This document shows, piece by piece, positions 60,143 through 64,000 of a DNA stretch of 64,000 nucleotides (within the stretch, counting starts at the first letter, position 1; every line of letters starts with the position of its first letter). The translations under genes and the position numbers were made by a program. The notes beneath the pieces are model-generated. The model did not search any database. It was not told the origin of the DNA and saw only the letters and a list, made by a program, of their open reading frames with translations. The stretch is from Halomonas smyrnensis AAD6. GTDB taxonomy: Bacteria > Pseudomonadota > Gammaproteobacteria > Pseudomonadales > Halomonadaceae. The stretch spans positions 29,338 through 93,337 of the forward strand of contig NZ_AJKS02000013.1 of NCBI RefSeq assembly GCF_000265245.1, read 5' to 3'.

Positions 60143-60790
60143 ATGACCAGGCCCGTCCGTGTGGATATTGTGTCTGACGTCGTCTGCCCCTTCTGTGTTA
60201 TTGGATATCATCAGTTGGCATGTGCGTCGACCCAAGCTGGCATTCCCATCGAGGTTTATTGGCATCCGTTCGAGCTGAACCCTCAAATGGAGTCTGGTGG
60301 GGAAAACCTGATCCAGCATATGGTAGAAAATTACGGGGTCTCTGCCGAAGAGACTCGTCACTTGCGAAAGAACCTGACGGAAATGGGGAATGACCTCGGC
60401 TTCTCCTTCAATTTCACAGACGAATTGCGTTTGATGAACACATTTCAGGCGCATCAAATGATCGAGTGGGCCTCAGAACAGGGTTTTGGCCTCGAAATGA
60501 CGTTGGAAATCTTCAAGTCGTATTTCACGTTCGCTGAAAACCTCGACGAAAGAGAAGTCCTGGTTGCTGCCGCTTCACGGGCAGGTCTCAATCCTGAGTC
60601 TGCTTCGGACGTACTGCAGTCAGGAAGCCATGCCGAGATAGTCAAAGAGCATGAAGCGTTTGGAAAATCTCTTGGTATTTCTGGTGTTCCGACCATGCTT
60701 TTCGAGCATGAGCATTTGATCAGCGGTGTCCAGGGAGTGGAAGCGTATGCTCGTACGCTGAACCGTATGATAGAATGCCGAGTAGCTTAA
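60143..60790 (+). CDS. DsbA-family oxidoreductase, FrnE-like
   Basis: 215 residues: thioredoxin fold with insert, active-site CPFC (C15-C18), cis-Pro SGVPTMLF. FrnE/2-hydroxychromene-2-carboxylate isomerase-like group. Thiol-disulfide or glutathione-dependent role in the cytoplasm (no signal peptide). ATG 60143 behind AAAGGA. Confidence 0.9.
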   Translation: MTRPVRVDIVSDVVCPFCVIGYHQLACASTQAGIPIEVYWHPFELNPQMESGGENLIQHMVENYGVSAEETRHLRKNLTEMGNDLGFSFNFTDELRLMNTFQAHQMIEWASEQGFGLEMTLEIFKSYFTFAENLDEREVLVAAASRAGLNPESASDVLQSGSHAEIVKEHEAFGKSLGISGVPTMLFEHEHLISGVQGVEAYARTLNRMIECRVA

Positions 60791-60840
60791 CACCTGTAAA
60801 CAGCTTTCACGATATAATAGGCCTGTAAAGGGAAGCCGTC

Positions 60841-61224
60841 ATGATCGCCCATGCCCATCTGCACGTCAGTGACTACGAGGCGTCCAAAGCTTTTTACACA
60901 AAGGTGCTCGCCACTCTTGGCTACACGAACAACATGGAGTTTGGTCAGGCTGCAGGTTTTTTCGACGGAAAAAATACTGATCTTTGGGTTCTGAAAGAGG
61001 ACGTCGTTCCGACGCATCTGGCCTTCGAGGCTAAGTCCAAGGAAGAGGTTCGTGCCTTTTATGAAACCGCCTTGGCCGAGGGGGCGACGGACAACGGTGG
61101 TCCCGGCTACCGCGCGGACTACTGGGCAGGATATTATGCGGCTTTCTTCATCGACCCGGACGGTCACAATATTGAGGCGGCTTATTGGGACTATGAGAAA
61201 GCTGGTGAAATAGGGCCTGAGTAA
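60841..61224 (+). CDS. VOC family protein (glyoxalase/bleomycin-resistance fold)
   Basis: 127 residues: HAHLHVSDYEASKAFYTKVLATLGY, HLAFEAKSKEEVRAFYETALAEGA, YAAFFIDPDGHNIEAAYWD. A single VOC-type domain with His and Glu metal ligands plausible at both repeats. Substrate unknown. Confidence 0.88.
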   Translation: MIAHAHLHVSDYEASKAFYTKVLATLGYTNNMEFGQAAGFFDGKNTDLWVLKEDVVPTHLAFEAKSKEEVRAFYETALAEGATDNGGPGYRADYWAGYYAAFFIDPDGHNIEAAYWDYEKAGEIGPE

Positions 61225-61226
61225 CC

Positions 61227-62000
61227 ATGACAACGACGGACAATGGAAAGATCTCCTACGATGAGGAGATGAAGATCGACGCCAAGACCTGGAACCCGTT
61301 TACCGGCTGTACGAAAGTTTCCTCGGGTTGTAAGCACTGCTACGCAGAAACCATCGCCCAGAAACTACATAAATGGGGCACGTCGGGCTACGAAAACGGC
61401 TTCGAGTTCACGATTCATACGGACCGCATAGCAAAAGCAGCTCCCATGAAACGCAAGAAGCCAACTTTCTACTTCATCAACTCCATGAGCGACATCTTTC
61501 ACGAAGAAGCGGATGATGAGAGCATCGATCAGGTGATGGATGTTGTCAGAAAAGCACACTGGCATGTGTTCTACATTCTGACCAAGCGAAGCCAAAACAT
61601 GCGAGCGTATTTCGACAGGCGAGAGGCTCCCGAAAATCTGTGGGCGGGAGTGACTGTTGAAGACCGGAAGTATGGCCTCCCGCGCCTTGAAGATCTCAAG
61701 AAAACAAGGGTGAGGAACAAGCATATCTGTTGTGAGCCTCTCCTGGGTGACCTTGATGAGCTGGACTTGTCGGGCATACGGCTTGTGGTAGGCGGCGGAG
61801 AAAGTGGACCAGAGGCTCGGCGCGCGATGCCCGAATGGGTAAGTTCTCTCCGAGATCAATGCCTTGCCCAGAACGTCCATCTGTATTGGAAACAATGGGG
61901 AACCTATGGACCTGATGGCTCTCGCAGCAGCAAAAGCCGAACGGGGCACTTGATTGAAGGAAAGTCGTATCTTTCCATTCCCGACGAGCTTGCACTATGA
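61227..62000 (+). CDS. Phage Gp37/Gp68 family protein (DUF5131)
   Basis: 257 residues. The Cys cluster TGCTKVSSGCKHCYAETIAQKL (C-x5-C-x2-C) with WNPFTGC upstream, then SMSDIFHEEA, WHVFYILTKRS, WAGVTVE, and VGGESGPEARR mark the Gp37/Gp68 family. The cysteines suggest an iron-sulfur cofactor; the family is often found in phages and mobile elements and its function is not established. AT-rich. Just 2 nt after the VOC gene, but in a different compositional style, so cotranscription is possible. Confidence 0.85.
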   Translation: MTTTDNGKISYDEEMKIDAKTWNPFTGCTKVSSGCKHCYAETIAQKLHKWGTSGYENGFEFTIHTDRIAKAAPMKRKKPTFYFINSMSDIFHEEADDESIDQVMDVVRKAHWHVFYILTKRSQNMRAYFDRREAPENLWAGVTVEDRKYGLPRLEDLKKTRVRNKHICCEPLLGDLDELDLSGIRLVVGGGESGPEARRAMPEWVSSLRDQCLAQNVHLYWKQWGTYGPDGSRSSKSRTGHLIEGKSYLSIPDELAL

Positions 62001-62061
62001 CGAATTTGGCTGCGGACATGTTCCCTGAATAGCCCTGTAAGTTCAGAGAAGATATTTCCTG

Positions 62062-63299
62062 GTGAACGAGCTCTATACCATTACATCCTCGACCTACCTC
62101 GCCATTTCTGCGGTAGGGATTGCTTTTCTTGTTTATGGGGCAATGGGGCAGCTGTTCGAGCGTTTCTCGCTCACCAGTGCGATGTTCTTTACGTTGACGG
62201 GGGTTTTTGTCGGTCCTCTGGGAGTGGATGCTGTCTCCAGCGATGGGTCGAGAGTGCTCCTGAGAGTTTATGCGGAGCTTACACTGGCCCTGGTGTTGTG
62301 CACTCAGGCGGCTCGAATCGATTTCAGGGCATTCAGAAGGGTTTTGACAGTACCTCTGCGCCTGTTGTCAATCGGGCTTCCTGCCTCCATGATGCTTGGC
62401 TTCGTCCTCGCCGTTGTTGTGTTTCCGGATATGATTTGGTTGGAAGCGGCAATCCTCTCGGTAATACTCGCTCCGAGGATGCCGACCTCGTGCGCCCCAT
62501 CACCTCTACCGAAGGTCTCCCGGAAAAAGTGATTCTTGGCGTCGAGATTGAGAGTGGAATGAACGATGGTCTGTGTCTGCCGCTCCTGTTAGCGTTGGCG
62601 GCATTGACGCTTACAAGCGAGAGTAGAGAGTCTCTTTCACCATTTTTTATTTTGGAATTTCTGGCGAGTGAGTTCGGTGTCGGTCTCTTGGTCGGAGTTA
62701 TTCTGTCGATATTTTTTGTTGGCATAGCCCGCGGCACGCATGGCCAGTTTTTTGTGGGGGGCAGTTGGCGAGTATTGCCATTTGCCTCCTTGGCGCTTTC
62801 GTCTTTTGGCGTGGCTCAATGGCTCGGCGGCAGTGGTTTGATCGCGTCCTTCGCCGCTGGATGCGTGGTGTCATTTGATGATCAGAAAAGGCGGTTCAAG
62901 TTGATTGATGAAACGGAGAGCCTTGCCAACATTGTTTCATCGTTGGCCTGGATTGCGTTTGGGGTGTTGTTGGTGCCTCTGGTCGCCAACAACCTGTCGG
63001 GTTCCGTGGTGATTTATGCGTTTGCGAGTGTGTTCCTGGTAAGGACTCTATCAGTTTTGATTTCACTAGGTTTTTCCGGTATGCCGAAAGCTGACCGCCT
63101 GTTTATGGCCTGGTTCGGGCCAAAGGGACTGGCGACGGTAGCTTTCATGATGTTGCTCGTTGACCGCGGTGTTATCTCTGAAAGATCACCAATCACTTCT
63201 GTCGTCGCTCTGACCGTTGCCTGCAGTATCTTTCTGCATGGCATTAGCGCTAAGCCTTTATCTAGTTTTCTTTTGTGTCATGTGAGTAAACGATGTTGA
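62062..63299 (+). pseudogene. Cation:proton antiporter (NhaP/CPA1-like), frameshifted
   Basis: The two frames together give a CPA1-type antiporter of about 410 aa. Frame 1 from GTG 62062 ends ...WLEAAILSVILAP then goes astray; frame 2 resumes DADLVRPITSTEGLPEKVILGVEIESGMNDGLCLP. Family sequences have ILAPTDA here, with the essential Asp. The bases ctccgagg at 62471-62478 lack one base that would give T-D. About ten TM segments otherwise. A sequencing error is possible. Confidence 0.8.
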
Positions 63300-63368
63300 G
63301 TCGTTGTGATAGGCTTTTTAAGCGGCGTTATTTCTGTGATATCAACTTGTCTCAGGAGGAGTGAAGCA

Positions 63369-63995
63369 ATGAATGAGAAAAAGCTTAAAGAAGCTGAGAG
63401 TGAGTTTCTCTCCATGTTCCCTGACGGATTCGAAAATCCAGCCCTAGTTCAGGAAGGAAAAAAACACCACACATCGCGTCGGACGAAACAAGCAAGAGAA
63501 TTCTTTTCCAAAGAAGCCTTTGCCTTTCCTCATGCTGTGGCTGACAACATGGTGAAGGTTATCACTCAATCATCCTTGGTATCGAGGTTCGAAAAACCGA
63601 GGTTGAAGAGGTTGGTTGACGGGATGACATCGGAAGACAGGGAAAGTTACGCTCTTGCGTTGCGCGACATGCTCCATGGAGACCAGGAGCAGGGTTTCAA
63701 CACTATGGTAGAACTCCTGAAGCGCGAGAGAATGGCGAAATGGCCGTTGATAACCGTGATTCCCTATTACTACGCGCCCGCTGATGAGGTGTTTGTGAAA
63801 CCAACGACCGTCAAAGGGATCCTTAATTACTATGAAATTGAGGATATCGAGTACGATCCGCTTCCGACTTACGAATTTTACCGTTCCTTTAGAGAGAGAA
63901 TAATCAGGATGAAGGGAAAGGTGGATAGTGCTCTCGGGGATAATAATGCTGCCTTTACTTGGTTTCTGTTGATGATGGCAAAGAAGGGGGCTTGA
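63369..63995 (+). CDS. Hypothetical protein at right edge
   Basis: 208 residues, soluble, mixed charge. Segments include MFPDGFENPALVQEGKKHHTSRR, HAVADNMVKVITQSSLVSRFEKPRLKRLV, WPLITVIPYYYAPADEVFVKPTTVKGILNYYEI. Not recognised. AGGAGG lies upstream of ATG 63369; an in-frame extension upstream is unlikely. The stop (63993-63995) is just inside the window, so it is complete. AT-rich like its neighbours. Confidence 0.7.
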   Translation: MNEKKLKEAESEFLSMFPDGFENPALVQEGKKHHTSRRTKQAREFFSKEAFAFPHAVADNMVKVITQSSLVSRFEKPRLKRLVDGMTSEDRESYALALRDMLHGDQEQGFNTMVELLKRERMAKWPLITVIPYYYAPADEVFVKPTTVKGILNYYEIEDIEYDPLPTYEFYRSFRERIIRMKGKVDSALGDNNAAFTWFLLMMAKKGA

Positions 63996-64000
63996 TTCCC

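Overview
The window looks like chromosomal DNA of a halophilic gammaproteobacterium, most likely Halomonas or a close Halomonadaceae relative. The reasons are the gene order icd-clpS-clpA-infA-bpt-aat-ftsK-lolA-rarA, a monomeric NADP isocitrate dehydrogenase, a 1600-residue NAD-glutamate dehydrogenase, and the high GC of the first 38 kb. The genus is inferred from remembered synteny; no database search was run.

Region 1 (1-37.9 kb) is ordinary core genome: central metabolism (icd, gdh, pyrD, pdxB, alaA), protein quality control (clpS, clpA, bpt, aat, htpX, msrB), division and envelope (ftsK, lolA, murI), translation and RNA modification (infA, rmf, rlmL, trmA, queF, an RbgA/YlqF-like GTPase), Mg2+ transport (mgtE), a YadG/YadH-type ABC exporter, and a tRNA array of three Glu-Gly pairs followed by tRNA-Gly-like remnants. 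Non-coding curiosities here are a 12-copy 14-bp tandem repeat abutting the lolA/rarA terminator with a degenerate cousin at pdxB, and a short leader ORF coupled to murI.

Region 2 (about 37.97-47.69 kb) is a 9.7-kb integrated element bounded by a 14-bp direct repeat. One copy is the 3' end of tRNA-Ser(GGA); the other lies at 47675. It carries a P4-type integrase, an AlpA regulator, an Ash-like ORF with an internal terminator-like hairpin, a chain of overlapping small genes, a CHC2 zinc-finger protein plus DUF3631 ATPase (probable replication module), and then an HK97-fold major capsid protein, a P27-type small terminase, a nonsense-disrupted head-tail connector and a lambda I-like tail assembly protein. 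No portal, protease, large terminase, lysis or tape-measure gene is visible. It looks like a capsid-carrying phage satellite or a satellite-like prophage remnant, and is the best candidate for an unusual system in the window.

Region 3 (48.1-56.5 kb) is a catabolic cassette: an AraC-type regulator divergent from a probable operon of amidohydrolase, CobW/COG0523 GTPase, a three-part TRAP transporter and an M20 (AbgB-like) amidase. The intergenic region holds two 17-bp direct repeats 21 bp apart next to a -10 box without a good -35, as expected for AraC-type activation. A truncated SMP-30-like gene ends the cassette.

Region 4 (57-64 kb) is visibly more AT-rich and looks acquired: a GlxA-type regulator divergent from a PEP mutase/isocitrate lyase-family gene, two tandem NTF2-like proteins, a FrnE-like DsbA-family protein, a VOC protein, a Gp37/Gp68 (DUF5131) protein, a cation:proton antiporter gene broken by a one-base frameshift, and an unrecognised protein at the right edge.
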